A stretch of 64,000 nucleotides of DNA from Typha latifolia (lineage: Eukaryota > Streptophyta > Magnoliopsida > Poales > Typhaceae). The position numbers were made by a program, and so were the translations under genes. The stretch covers positions 11,284,001-11,348,000 of the forward strand of contig CM034103.1 in NCBI GenBank assembly GCA_019914945.1, given 5' to 3'. Shown one piece after another: positions 25,977 to 37,704 of the stretch; position 1 is the stretch's first letter, and every line of letters starts with the position of its first letter. The notes beneath the pieces are model-generated. The model saw nothing but the letters and a program-made list of their open reading frames with translations. It was not told where the DNA came from and made no database searches.

Positions 25977-27147
25977 TTTATATTTATGTATGAATCTCTA
26001 ATCAAATTTCATTTAACTACATAAATTTTTTTTATACACTCCAAAAATAAATACAAATAGATCCGATAGTCTGTTTACTATCTGAATCCAACAACAAATA
26101 TAGGTATCTAAACACTAGATTTAGCTATTTTTTCTTTTCAAATAAGAGAGCATCATGAGGAGATGAGGGCTCATAATAAATATTTAAAATCATGTGAGGT
26201 GGGTTCGTGCGGAGTGGAAAATTGTTATCTTAAATCTCGCGGTGCATTCAATTGTTATAAAAATGTTGAAGGTTTTTAAATATATATTATGGATCTGGAT
26301 GAACGAACGAGTTGATTACCCCTAGATCATGTGAGGTGCATGTGCTAGATCCGATTTTTATTTTATTTTTCTGAATCAAGATTCAATCTATTTGGGTGTG
26401 TAATCAGATCCCGATATCCATGAACTAATGCATATTAAAAATAATATCTATTTATTAAATAAATTAGATATAGTTTGACCGTGAGCTCCAATAAATATAC
26501 GGTGTGTGTGTATATATATATATATTAAGAACACTTGCATATCAAATTTACACTTAAAAGTTGGTATAAATCTAATATAATGTGAATACAAAATGATCCA
26601 CCTCTTAACGAACTGGGTATGAAAGATGATCTTAGAGAGCAGCGAGGAGAAAGAAAAAGAAAGGAGGAACGAGTAGAGCATGCCTTGAGATCGATACCAG
26701 ACTGTAGACCGGACTTGGACGTCCAACCTTGTGATACAACAAACCCTATTGAGACTAACGGGCGAAATGGGTACCATAAAATGAAGAGACTAGAAGAAAT
26801 ACAATACGAATACAATAGTGATTTATTTTACAATCGCTACTCTCAGTAATAAAAAATGAAACGTGAAGAAACTGATCGGAACCTTCTCACGAAAATAAAA
26901 TTAAAAAAAAAAAAGAAAAAGAAAAGAGAGAAGAAATTGCCCGCTCCTGCTGAATGAAATTTTATAATCTACAAGGTGGTAAACATTAAAAAATAAAAAA
27001 GAAAATTCCCTCTCACTCCTACCAAAAACCAAATGCTGTCTCTCTCGAACAAAACAAAACTCTCCAAAGCACCCACTTTCGGAGAACCGCGAGATAGCGA
27101 AAGCAAACAACGCTAACGATCCCACCGAAGCCCACGAGGAAGCCGCG
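25977..27147. other. Intergenic region upstream of the P-loop gene
   Basis: This is A+T-rich DNA with a (TG)n/(TA)n run near 26500-26525. No gene is supported; the overlapping short ORFs at 26448-26849 on both strands lack family features. The last few hundred bases become GC-rich and probably contain the promoter and leader of the gene at 27211, but no clear TATA box is seen. Confidence 0.45.
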
Positions 27148-27190
27148 AGGAGGAGGAGAAGGAGGAGGAGGAGGAGGAGGAGGAGGAGGA
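27148..27190. repeat. (GGA)n repeat in the leader of the P-loop gene
   Basis: A GGA/GAA triplet run ends 20 bp before the ATG at 27211, so it probably lies in the 5' UTR. Purine triplet runs close to the start codon are length-variable in many plant genes. The leucine- and proline-rich antisense ORFs are its shadows. Confidence 0.85.
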
Positions 27191-27210
27191 AAAAGTTCGC
27201 AGCTTTCGGC

Positions 27211-28740
27211 ATGCGGAGCACCGTACCGCCCCCGCCGGACGGCGGAGGAGGCCCCGGCGAGGAGTTCTGGTGGAGGCCCGTCGCGGAGTCCGGGCCGCCC
27301 ACGGGCCCTCGCCACCGGGTGGTGAAGGAGATGGAGCGGCTCGCGCTTCTTGGCCATGAGCGCCTCGACGAGCTCCGGCATAAGCTCCTCGGCTACCGCG
27401 CCGGCGACCTCTGGTTCCCGGCTGGGGGAATACCGAAGCAGGACACGGACATACCTCCGGTGATTACCGTGCTCCTCGTCGGCTTCGCCGGGGTTGGGAA
27501 GAGCTCGTTGGTCGATCTCATGTACTCCGTTCTTGGTCGCGCTGGATTCGTTCCCTTTGCCCAGGCGTCATCCCCTGCCGGTACTTTTCGTGATCACGTT
27601 GTTTTTATTGGACATATTTGATTTTGAGTACTGGGTTCTTGTTATTTTTGGTAGATATATTTGTTTCAAATGGGTTGTGGTGGTGTGGCCTCTTTTGGTA
27701 TCCTTTTGAAGGGTTCTGGTTGAATTTTCGAACTGGTTCATTTATCTAGCTTCGTTATGGTCGAAAGCTTCAATTTTTTGAACTGGATTCGTGCTATTTT
27801 GCTAGATTGTGATCAAAATTTTCAATCTTGAGAGTTTTTTTTTTCCTGACGTTTCTAAGGTGGGTAATAATGTAGGAAAGGATGGACGCACCCTGTGCTT
27901 GGAGGAGCACAACGTGCTACGTTCGATGCGGAATGGCTTCTGCGTCTTCGATTCCCGCGGCCTCGACTACGACCGCGTCGCCGACGGCATCGAGGAGGCC
28001 TCGGATTGGATCGAGAATGGCGTCCGCCACCGCCAGCTCTGCCGCGGCGCCGAGTCTTTCTCCGCCGCCACCACATCCACCTCCTCTTCCTCCCCCTCTG
28101 TCCCTGTCTCCGTCTCGCCGTCCGCCGCCACCAAGCGCTTCGTCCGGCGGCGAGTCAATTGCGCCATCGTCGTCGCTAGCCTCTCTGAGCTCTATCAGTC
28201 CCTCGTCTCCGGCGACGTCCGACGCCTCAACGCCACCCGGGATCTCTTCCACTGTCCTTCCATCAAGGCTAGCTGCAGTAAGTCTTACTCGCCCTCTCGC
28301 TTACCTTCTCTCTTCCTTCTTTAACGCATTTCGTCGAACGGTGCTTAAAATCAAAATTCTCTGCAGACGAGAACCCAATTCTGGTGCTGACGCATGGAGA
28401 CGAGCTCACCGCAGAGGAGAGGATCAACGGCCGTATCCGGATATGCGAGTTCTTGGGGATCTCCGACACGGGAGGTGTATATGACGTGCCATGCATCAAT
28501 GAGCACGGGGCACTCGTAGATGAGATGGATCCGGTGACGGCATACGCCGTCTCTGAGGCCATCTACCGCGCGCTCCTGGTGGCCGACCGCGGCCACCCAC
28601 CGAAGCCCAGTGTCAAGGACTGGGTGTTGTTGGCCCTCACTTGGTCAATGTACACACTCTCAGCCTTGTTTGCCTTCCTCTCTTGTTGCTGCTCTAAGGC
28701 TGCAAAGGCTAGTAGAGATCAGAAGCTCAGGCGACAATGA
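27211..28740 (+). CDS. P-loop NTPase (GTPase-like) protein with a C-terminal membrane segment
   Basis: Three exons, 27211-27580, 27876-28277 and 28367-28740, join in frame to 381 residues. A Walker A/G1 motif GFAGVGKSS is at residues 91-99, preceded by the hydrophobic strand VITVLLV. A later FDSRGLDYD resembles the DxxG (G3) motif, and LVLTHGDEL resembles a degenerate G4 element. The middle has a Ser-rich low-complexity loop (SFSAATTSTSSSSPS). Near the C-terminus VLLALTWSMYTLSALFAF and a Cys triplet look like one membrane span, followed by a basic tail (KLRRQ). It fits the plant group annotated only as P-loop NTPase superfamily; no substrate or partner is known to me. The exons are GC-rich compared with the surrounding DNA. 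The start is the first Met of a long open frame. Confidence 0.85.
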
Positions 28741-31318
28741 ATGGTCTGAAGCAGGATTTGTTCATAGGGGATGGGGGTAAAAGTGCACTAACATTGTTTG
28801 ATTACTAACTTTGTTCTTTAGTTCTTCCTCATAAGTAAGAGCCTATTTGGTTCCCTGTATCTGGTGGAATGGGATAGAATTGGGAGGCGATCGGCGATGA
28901 CATTCGGAATATGAATACTTTCGGAATCGTGGGCGTCGTTTGACGTGCTACTCTTCAATGATCAACCATAGATTGGATCATCTGATATTGCTTATCCAGA
29001 GATGGAGCTGCATTGCCTGGATGAACAGTGGCAAGAAACCCCTTGAGATATACAAAGCTCTTGAGAGGAATGTATGATGTATTTTATTTACTTGTTTCTT
29101 ATGATTGGTTTGTGGGATTCATTGTTACTGGTTACACAGATTGTATGTTCATTCTTGTCTATTAGGCATGTATCTGTTCTTTTAATTTGAAGTGATAGCT
29201 TGTGTAAATTTCAATGTGATTGTTTCTTGTGGTTTAAAAGATGGTAGCTTCTTCCTTGCCATATCTTTTGTTCTTTGATGCACATCAGATGGATGATCAG
29301 AGGAATGTGCAATTTATTTACTTCTATATTTTTCCTGGTTTCAAAGATTCTTGGTTCTTCCCTTCCTATTATGCACATTTGTTTGTTGGATTTGAAGTGA
29401 GGGAATGTAAAAAAAACTTATATCTGATAATTTTTAATTATCTGTTTTTTAAAATTTAGAATATTTTTTGTGTGCATATATATATATATATTCTTGAGAA
29501 GTTTCTTATTTATTTGTATGCCTCCTTAAATTATATTTAAATAATTTAAAGATAAAAACATAAAAATATTTTTTATTCTAATTTTCATAGATTTCTCTCA
29601 GTTAAGAATATTTTTTTATTTTTTGTTAAATTATTAAATTTTAATTTGTGAAATAACCAGAAAGTTATCTATACAAATAATATATATATTTTAAGAGTTA
29701 TTTATGTAAATATCAACTACGGACATACAAGCCAAAAATATCATAATAATTATTAGTGATTATTATGCATGATCCAGTATTCTAATTTGTATGACATCTA
29801 ATTTCTTAGTCGAGTAGGAAGAAAAATGAATTGGTTTCTCTCCTGTTTTCTTTCTCTATTCTTTAATTTCTAATTAGAAGGTAAAATGTAGTTTAGAAAA
29901 TGAATAATATACATCTCTTTAAATATATGATTATTAAAAAATTTAATCATCTTAAAAATATGGGTATAAAGATTCATATTTATTTAAACAATTAGCTTAT
30001 TAATACCTTAGGGAAATTGTAACCAATACAGTGCGATAAAAAAAAAGTTTAATTGTAGAAGTTCATAATGCTTATGATAAAGATCAATCTATACTTGTTC
30101 TTTAATTAACTAATTATTCTTTGCTGTGTTATTATATTCAATCGAATTTTACATGCTTGATACACAAACGAAAAATGGGAGATATTTTAAAAAGCTTATC
30201 TACCAGCACTACAAAGAAAACAAGCATCAACCCTAAGGGCAAATAGATTCAGAATGATAAACACCGAAATCATCGAAAATTTACAGGCTAGCATTAGCTT
30301 GTTCCTAATTAAGAAAGTATCACGAAGCATTGTAGCTATAACTTGCAAAAGCTAAAACCCTAACAAAGATATCACATAATGGTATGGGATAGGCCTAACC
30401 AAAACCTAAACTGTGCAACACCAAACAACCTAACCATGGCCAAGGCTAAGACTCGAGCCAACACAAAAACACCGGTCAAGTGCCACTAGGACCTGGAGGG
30501 GCTTGACAAGGTGTCGACCGGAGACGACTTGACTAGAGCAACGGTAAAAGGAACAACTTGACACCAAGGAGATCTTGCAAGGACGACGACGACGGTGGGG
30601 AAGGCAATAATACCACCGCAGCTAGATCCCCTAGCGATGCGAGCGACTATAGAAGGTGAAGGAAAGAGGAAAAGGGGACGGTGTGTTTGTGGGAGAAAAG
30701 GATGGTGAACTATGAAGGCAAATGTGGGAGGAGGTAAGATTGAGGGGAAGAAAGAGAGGTTAGGGGCTATGTCGGTGCGAAAAGGAGAGCGGCTAGAGAG
30801 GAGGACAACAAACGATGAGAAAGAGCAGCAACGATGAGGATCAAAAATAAGTAAAAGAGGGAAAAGAAGAGAGAAAGAAGAAAATATGAGAGGAAGATGT
30901 GAAAGAGGGGAGGGGAAGAAAGTTCGCAGAGAGAAAAACCACTTCTCAAGAAGGGCGAGAAAGCTGCCATGCCAAACCCTAGCTGAGCTAGTGCCGACGT
31001 AGAAAGATAATTGTAAGAGAGTTCAATTATGATTCCCTGATAGCAAAATATTAACTAAGATTCTTAGATTAGAAAAGATATAAGAGGCCATCTTGTTTTA
31101 AATTTGAAGAATATGATAAAATGAGTAAATTTAATTGAATAAAAACAACAATTCTAATATTATAATATTTACTATGGTGAGAAATAATTTTTTTAAGTTA
31201 TTTTTACTTTTTCTGTAAAAATCAAAAGTTTTGCACTGCTCTAAATCAGATGGTATAAAGTGGTCTAAATAAAATTTCAGAAATAATTTGATTTTAGGGC
31301 ATAATTACTGAGGGTAAT
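28741..31318. other. P-loop gene 3' UTR and intergenic DNA
   Basis: The first few hundred bases are probably 3' UTR. Next comes A+T-rich DNA to about 30400. From 30400 to 31000 there is a purine-rich stretch with 'gacaaggtgtcgaccgg' words, which looks like part of an old repeat. No gene is supported; the minus-strand ORF at 30767-30970 is a low-complexity artefact. Confidence 0.4.
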
Positions 31319-31775
31319 TTGTATTTTATCCAACAGAATAAAAAGATGTTTCATTTATCTGTCTTTCTCTCTCTCCCCTTTTCATATGTGCATCTTTTTG
31401 TCATCCTTCCCTCCTCCAGCTTTTCCTGTTTCCCTCCACTGCTCTCAAGAGGATCTACTCCCTTTCCATCCCTCCAATTTCTTCCTCTGTCTCCCCATCT
31501 CTACTCTCATATACACACTCTCTCATCTCTCCTCCTCCATCTCTCTTCTCAGATCCTCTCCCCTCTTTCTTCTTTTGTCGAACCAGATCAAAGATCTCGC
31601 TAAGTGAGGGAGATTTCTGATGTTCTCGATCTCTGCCAGTAGATCTTTCATCAGATCTTATCATAACTGATCCCTTCTCTATGCCCAGAAGGAAGCAAAG
31701 CAGATTAATAGCAACCGGGTGATCGTTCAATTGACCACTTTGTCAGATCGGAAAGGTGAGATTTTGAAGCGAGGA

Positions 31776-32285
31776 ATGGATCGACCTTGCAAGAAGGTGA
31801 GTTGGGTCGATCTTACTTTCCCGTATCGATCTCAATCTTGGTCGTTCCCCAATGGGCTTATCTCTCTTATTGCTTCGATTTGATACCAAGATTCCAATCC
31901 GGAGGAGTGCAGGAGCTGCGCTGATTGCCAAACGAAGAAGATTCCTCTGTGGAGAGCCGGCCCATCTGGTCCCAAGGTAAGCATAGATCGATTTAGAGAA
32001 AGATTTGGCGACTTGGGTTTTGCTTACTTCGATATGATCTGATTGTGTTTGTGCTCACAGTTGCTTTGTAATGCTTGTGGGATTCGCTATCGAAAGAAGG
32101 GAGGAGGGAAGAAGGAGAAGAGGGAAGAGATGAGCGTTTCCTTTGAGATTAGGATGCCAGGGTTGGGGAAAGAGATCGTACTGAAGCAGAGATCTATGAT
32201 CCATAAGAGGATGAGGAGAAGGATGAGGAGGATGGGAGAGGACGAGAAGGCTGCTGTCCTTCTGATGGCTCTCTCTTTTGGATAA
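31776..32285 (+). CDS. Small GATA zinc-finger transcription factor (GATA15/16/17-like)
   Basis: A single plant-type GATA finger spans two exons: CADC at the end of exon 2 (31905-31976) and CNAC at the start of exon 3 (32061-32285). The spacing is C-x2-C-x18-C-x2-C, with the core IPLWRAGPSGPK and then GIRYRKKGGGKK. The C-terminus EDEKAAVLLMALSFG matches the 'AAVLLMALS' ending of the short GATA15/16/17/23 group. The second and third exons join in phase 0 after PK. Exon 1 (31776-31796, MDRPCKK) ends at a strong GTGAGT donor, but the exon 2 acceptor is weak (GGAG|GAG at 31905), so the N-terminus is uncertain. Total about 105 residues. Such factors act in the nucleus and bind GATA motifs. The leader is strongly pyrimidine-rich (31360-31590). 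The gene is convergent with the extensin-like gene. Confidence 0.85.
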
Positions 32286-32683
32286 CTCCACGCATGATGA
32301 ATTTATCAAGGATTACTCCTTAGAATGATGTAAAAAAAATAGTCGCAAGTTTTGGATCAGTTGATCTGTTATTGGTTAGAGTGGAATTTGTATGAAGATT
32401 TTTTTTGACTCTTTTGCCGCATGTTTGATGCTGTCTTATAAGCTATTTGATTGTAACGTCGCAAGTTTCAAAGAGTATATATATATATATATATATAATC
32501 TTTGTTAGCACACAAACGATCTTATATGCATGTATAGTTAGCTATATATACAAGGGAGCAACATCAAATATTTGTATTATTTGATCCATTTAATAAGTAG
32601 ATATCATTTACCTTTGAGATCCACATCAGATTGCACTAATCGGATCTTGAATCAAATGCCAGATCCGATAAGATCTCCACGTA

Positions 32684-33178
32684 CTACAAGAGCACACCCA
32701 AGCAGAGGAGCCCGCCCAAGAACAGGGCAAGGGACGACTTCTCCTTGAGGAAGGGCCCTGACTTGAATCCCGAGGAGAATTCAGGAGTATTGTAGTAAAA
32801 CGGGAAGTACGGCACCATGGAGCTCGGCGGCGGGGGCGACGCCAAAATATCGCAGTCGATAGTCGGCGGCGGAGGAGGGGAATAGTAGTCAGAGGCGACC
32901 GTGGGAGGAGGAGGAGGAGGCGAGTAGTAGTAGAAGGTTTCGACAGGTGGAAGAGGAGGGGGAGGGGGAGGAGGAAGTGGGCAAGGGTAGTTCGGGCAAG
33001 AGGAGCAGAGAGTGCACGATAGGTCGCCGTCTTTGACCACCGCCGTCGCGGAGGTGAGCATCGATGGCGGGGATGGAGTTATGGAGAGGAGGAAGAGGGG
33101 GAGGAGAAGGAGGGGAGAAGAGGGTAGCGTTGGCATTGTGATTTGGAACCGAAGAGGGAGGAGTGGAGTTAGATCCAT
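32684..33178 (-). CDS. Extensin-like proline-rich protein, probably secreted and GPI-anchored
   Basis: A single exon encodes 164 residues. A hydrophobic signal peptide follows Met15 (MPTLPSSPLLLLPLFLLSI), so translation may begin at Met1 or Met15. A short Cys segment (CTLCSSCPNYPC) precedes extensin-type blocks: SPPPPPP and SPPPPP next to Tyr motifs (FYYYSPPPP, SDYYSPPPP) that are hydroxylation, glycosylation and cross-linking sites in cell-wall proteins. The C-terminus is hydrophobic (LALFLGGLLCLGVLL) without a basic tail, typical of a GPI-anchor signal. The product would lie at the plasma membrane or in the wall. A (GA)n run at 33191-33234 lies just upstream of the ATG. The protein is short and has no leucine-rich repeats, so it is not an LRX protein. 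Confidence 0.75.
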   Translation of the reverse strand: MDLTPLLPLRFQITMPTLPSSPLLLLPLFLLSITPSPPSMLTSATAVVKDGDLSCTLCSSCPNYPCPLPPPPPPPLPPVETFYYYSPPPPPPTVASDYYSPPPPPTIDCDILASPPPPSSMVPYFPFYYNTPEFSSGFKSGPFLKEKSSLALFLGGLLCLGVLL

Positions 33179-33190
33179 GGCTTCCTTTTT

Positions 33191-33193
33191 AGA

Positions 33194-33234
<41 letters not shown>
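33191..33234. repeat. (GA)n microsatellite upstream of the extensin-like gene
   Basis: About twenty GA dinucleotides start 12 bp before the extensin-like ATG, appearing as (CT)n on that gene's sense strand. CT-rich leaders of this kind are common in plant genes. Confidence 0.9.
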
Positions 33235-33237
<3 letters not shown>

Positions 33238-33259
33238 TGTGGGGTGGTGCATTGGGGTT

Positions 33260-34643
33260 TGGGGTTTGCTTCTAAATGAATCTACGAAGACTCCTTTTAT
33301 CAATGTAACTTGTAGTTATTCAAAAGGTCAATTTATATTTTTCTCGAGGTTTCGCCCAAAATTAAAGTTTTTCGGTAGAAGAGAAGAGTTGAAAAAATTG
33401 CTTTCTATACTGTCTCAAATATTCATTTGGGCCTTAAAATTATTTGTCTAAATTGTAGGCTCACAGATGGATCTATTTCCCATCCGTGTTATCATTTATA
33501 TAATCAATTCTGGATCTCGTCCATAGGGAATGACTTCCTTTTGTGATGGGCTTCCTTGAGGACAGCCATTCTTTCCTCAGGGCTCTTGTTGAGATCACTA
33601 CTGGATGATCTAAGAAAGGAGGAAAGTAGCTCGAGTTCACTGGCATTAAGGTTACTTTAAACATACATCTCTATTGAATATGTTTGAACAACTTTATACC
33701 AAGCGACAAAACCCCAATTCTACTAATCTTTTCAACAAATTGGGACTCTCTCCTAGTTGAGTGTATCAAAGTCCACACTGAAGTCAATAGAAAGAAATGG
33801 CAGTAGATTAAATGTAGATATAAGTTATAGAATCGTAATGTTAAAATAGGGAAAGATAGACAAAGTTTAGAAGTGAAGTTGAGATTGAATATGAGCATTT
33901 CAGTCTATTATTCTTTAGAGATTCATCTTATGAATGAATAAAGTGTAACGAAAAATTAGATCAGGTCAGTGAAAACTGACAATAGTTGGTAATTAACTCT
34001 CTATATTAACACAAACTCTCTGTTATGTACATAAAATCGTAGTTATAAAACACTGAAGATGAGGCTATTAATTACTTCTATTTGGCTTGCAAACATTTGA
34101 TTAATTCTTAAATCCTAGGTTGCCTTGGATTGAAGGGAATTCGTGAATGAATGAATAAATATTCGATATTTACCTTTTTTATTTATGAATCAACCGATGC
34201 CATGTAAAAAGGGAGACCATGCATGATGACACTCTAATTTGTCTCGAGATCTACAAATGGAGGCATGAAACACGAGAGGCGTAGCCAGTTGGTAGTGTCC
34301 ACCAACAAGGGAGCACCAAAATTTCCATGGGATTTAATCGTCTGGTGGAGGTCACTTCCATACTTGCTTGGCCATACATCAACGACCTAATTAAGTATTT
34401 GCAATATAAACCTCGAATTAACAAAAGATTCATTTTTTAGGTCGAGCCCAAATCCCGAGTCATAGGGATTAATTCCAATGCTCATTATTTATGTTTTTCT
34501 TATACGAGGAGATTCTTAGAAATTTGTCTTGTTAATTTTTTTTTTTAAAGAGAAAGCTAGGTAGGTAGGTTAATTTATTAACTTCTAAGAGTTACATCAA
34601 TATATTGTGAAACACATAGAAAAAGGGAGAATAGAACTACGAC
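33260..34643. other. Intergenic DNA left of LTR copy A
   Basis: No gene is supported. The sequence is A+T-rich and carries short ORFs without domains. It ends with the pentamer ACGAC at 34639-34643, which is repeated after LTR copy A. Confidence 0.45.
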
Positions 34644-34864
34644 TATAACAACCCAATCCCAAAAAAAAAAAAAAATTTAATTTTTGCATGGGCACGACGT
34701 GGCCGGCCACAGTGTGACCGGCCTCGTGCCCATGCAGTGGGGCTGCGTGGGAGGGGTGCCACGCACCCCCCCTCGTGTTGCCGCAGCCTAACCGGCCGCG
34801 CCATCATCGCGGCGGGCCCGGCGCCGCCGCAGCCTAGCCGCCAACCTCCCACCCCTCTCTCTCT

Positions 34865-34870
<6 letters not shown>

Positions 34871-34934
<64 letters not shown>
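34871..34934. repeat. (CT)32 microsatellite
   Basis: An uninterrupted run of about 32 CT units lies inside LTR copy A and is followed by more pyrimidine-rich DNA. Shorter (CT)n runs are at 46550-46577 and 47290-47332. Confidence 0.95.
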
Positions 34935-34937
<3 letters not shown>

Positions 34938-35299
34938 CCTCTCCCTCTCTCTCGCCGAGGTCGGACTATCGCCGCCGCCGCCACCTCCACGAGCGCCGGT
35001 GAGCTCTTTCTCCTCCTCTCTCTTCTTCTCTTCTTCTTCTCTCTCTCACTATCTCTCTCTCTCTCTCTCTATTTTTTTTTCTTACCTTGGGCTCGGGCCC
35101 GTCGGAGCCGAGCCGCCGGAGAGGCCGCGGTGGTCGGCCACCACCGCCGGTGCCCTCCCCGCCGGCCCGGGTCCGCACCTCCCTCCTCCTTCTTACCTTC
35201 TTCTCTTTTCTTCTCTTCTCTTCTTCTTCTTCTTCCTTTCTTTCTTCTCCTTCTTTCTTCTTCTTCATCTTCCTCAACTTCTTTCTTTCCTTCTGCAAT

Positions 35300-35351
35300 A
35301 GTGCTGGGCTCGGCCCAGATCAGCTATGCTGGCAGATCCGAGCCCAGCACT
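35300..35351. repeat. 14-bp perfect inverted repeat inside LTR copy A
   Basis: AGTGCTGGGCTCGG at 35300-35313 is the exact reverse complement of CCGAGCCCAGCACT at 35338-35351, with a 24-nt loop. It would form a stable hairpin in RNA. It lies between the pyrimidine-rich head and the A+T-rich middle of the LTR. Confidence 0.85.
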
Positions 35352-37704
35352 GTGACAAGGGATTGCTCCCTTTTTAATTAAAGTATTATTAGTATAATAA
35401 TTTATTAATTATAGTTATAAGTACTTGCATATGATTATATATAGTTTTGCCACTGTTTATTAGATTAATACATGTAATCATATTGATAATAATCTTATAT
35501 TTTATATAGTTAATTCTATTAAAAATAATTAAATTTTATAAGTTTCTATTAATGTTTATGTATGCTTATACATGCATATATTTAATACATTTGAGTATTC
35601 AATGTGTTTCTAGCACCTTATTATTATTATATATTATTTTCTATGCAATAAAATGCTGAGCTCAGATAATTACTTTTGTATTTATGAATAATGATTAATA
35701 TATGTATGATTAGTAACTAGTTAAGTAAAAGTAATAATTGCCAAATAATTGAATAAGGTTATCATAATTATATATATATATATAATGTATATTAAGTTAT
35801 TTAATAAAATCAAATAATTTATTATATTTTACACCAATGAATTCTAAATGGGATAAACGGCTGACATCATACCATTTAAATATTTTCATACCCCGAACCC
35901 CTTATGTGAGACCCCGTGGATCCTGACAATAAGTTGATGTTTGTCTGACGGACGTGAGAGATGCGTGGTTCGTGTCTTCTTATCAGACTGTGAGTAGTCT
36001 TATCCCTTAGACGCATTTCTCAAATTAGGTTACATTATATATTTGTGTATATGTATGTTTTGGCCTCCAGCATGATTATATGATTTTATCTAGAGATGAT
36101 TATAGTCGAGCATATTTTATCATGCATTCAATTACGCTGATTTAGAATAAGAGTACATTGGTGATATATATAGAGATAATCAGATATGATTCTACTGTTC
36201 TGATTGTTTACCGAGTTGATATGTAGCATGAGTATGCATGTGTTGACGATACAGTTGGAGACTACATTGCATCATTTTCTCTTGATTCCTATTCCACCTA
36301 AATTCCTGTTATGCATTGACTTGTTATCGTACTGGATATATGCATATGATTTGTCATTTAGAAGGAAAGCATGAAATGTGATTGATAGGATAGTTGATAG
36401 AAAGCGTGAGGATACCCGAGTGGGTGCGAGGGTTAGGACGCGCTTGGTGGATGATTGATCGCTCGACATGATCGCGATTCTGTTGGCCTTACGTCTGAGG
36501 TCGTTAGTCTGTGTGCACAGCAGACATTCGGACACATGCCGTTCGCCAGGGCATATGTGGCGAGTTATCCTCACGAGGTTTCTATCAACTATGTGTGTGC
36601 CCGGTCTGGATGGATGTTGATACCCTAGCAGGTGGCGATGTATGATTATATTTGAGATACTCCTTGCAAATGGCAGAGTATGCTCTGAGCCTTCGGGCAT
36701 GATGTTGAGACCGGGTAACGGGTATTGACTGTACACAGTGGTCTAGTATGATGATATTATACCGAGATGTCGGTGATGATCGTGATGTTGAGAAATGCAT
36801 ATGATTTCATTTTTATCTGACATACATGATTATTGAGTGGTCAATATATATCATATATGGTTGCATTTGATATCATTGCATGGTCATGGTCGGCATGCAT
36901 CATATATCATATTTGATAGAGAGTTATGATGATCATATGACATGGAGATTTATTTATTTATTGTCGAGGATTGTATACTTTTATCAGTATGACATATTAT
37001 CTACTTTTCAATTATGTATTATTGAGGATGCATTCATATACTCATTCATGACATGATGTTGCTTTCTAATTCATATTATCCAGTACATGATTTACTCTCT
37101 GTTTGGCATCACTGATTCGGGGTAAGGTCTATTCACTGAACCTTTTTGCTCATGACTCTCTTTATTTCTTTTCTAACCCCTCAGATTTGTGGTACGTGAT
37201 AGCAACCTGAGATATCTTGAGAAGATATTTTAGAGTGATGATGAGGTGAGCTATAGATGCGAGATGGTATAGATGATGGTTTATATAGAAATTGAGTTGT
37301 ACAAGTATTTGATATTTGTACTCTTTTGTATTAGACGATGATTTGTATAATACAGGTCGAATCATAGTATACTCTTGTATCAGTTGTTTAATGATATCTT
37401 GATGGTTTGTTGTGGCCTGTGTGGGCCCTGCCAGATTGTGTAGCAGTCTAGTGTATATTATTGTGGACTTTGATATTTATATGTTAACAGGTTTAATTGG
37501 TTAAGAGTATGATTTATTTGGCGATGGATTATGTGATCATGGATAGGTTAGCAGGATATATTTTTTTATGATGTCATAATTATATGTGCACAGGAGAGTA
37601 TCTGTGCGTGACGGGCCTCGCCCGACTTGTCGCCTGCGCCGTGCGTGCCGTGTGGGCGCGTGGGCGTGCACGTGCCGTGCCGGGCGGGGGGCGTTACAAC
37701 GACC

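Larger units (their letters stand above)
34644..37698 (+). mobile_element. Solo LTR, copy A (about 3.06 kb), with target-site duplication
   Basis: The element is bounded by TATAAC at 34644 (probably a mutated TGTAAC) and GTTACA at 37693-37698. A perfect 5-bp direct repeat ACGAC lies at 34639-34643 and 37699-37703, the size expected of LTR-retrotransposon integration. Inside are a GC-rich head, a (CT)n tract at 34871-34934, a 14-bp inverted repeat at 35300-35351, a long A+T-rich middle and a GC-rich tail (37600-37690). No gag or pol reading frame and no second LTR are seen, so it looks like a solo LTR left by recombination between two LTRs. It is related to copy B at 23161-25976 in opposite orientation. 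Gypsy or Copia origin cannot be decided without internal sequence. Confidence 0.75.

Noticed and set aside
27855..28484. Several long ORFs in other frames over P-loop exon 2
   Set aside because: High GC removes stop codons in all frames. The frame that joins both neighbouring exons and carries the GTPase-like motifs is the real one.
31319..31607. Ser/Pro/Leu-rich ORFs upstream of the GATA gene
   Set aside because: They come from the CT-rich leader; their codons do not connect to the zinc finger exons.
34966..35381. Long ORFs on both strands over the pyrimidine-rich part of LTR copy A
   Set aside because: They are Ser/Phe/Leu or Arg/Glu/Lys low-complexity frames created by CT/CTT repeats. 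No gag or pol motifs are present.
37538..37698. GC-rich block considered as a CpG-rich promoter
   Set aside because: It lies at the 3' end of LTR copy A, whose boundary and target duplication explain it.
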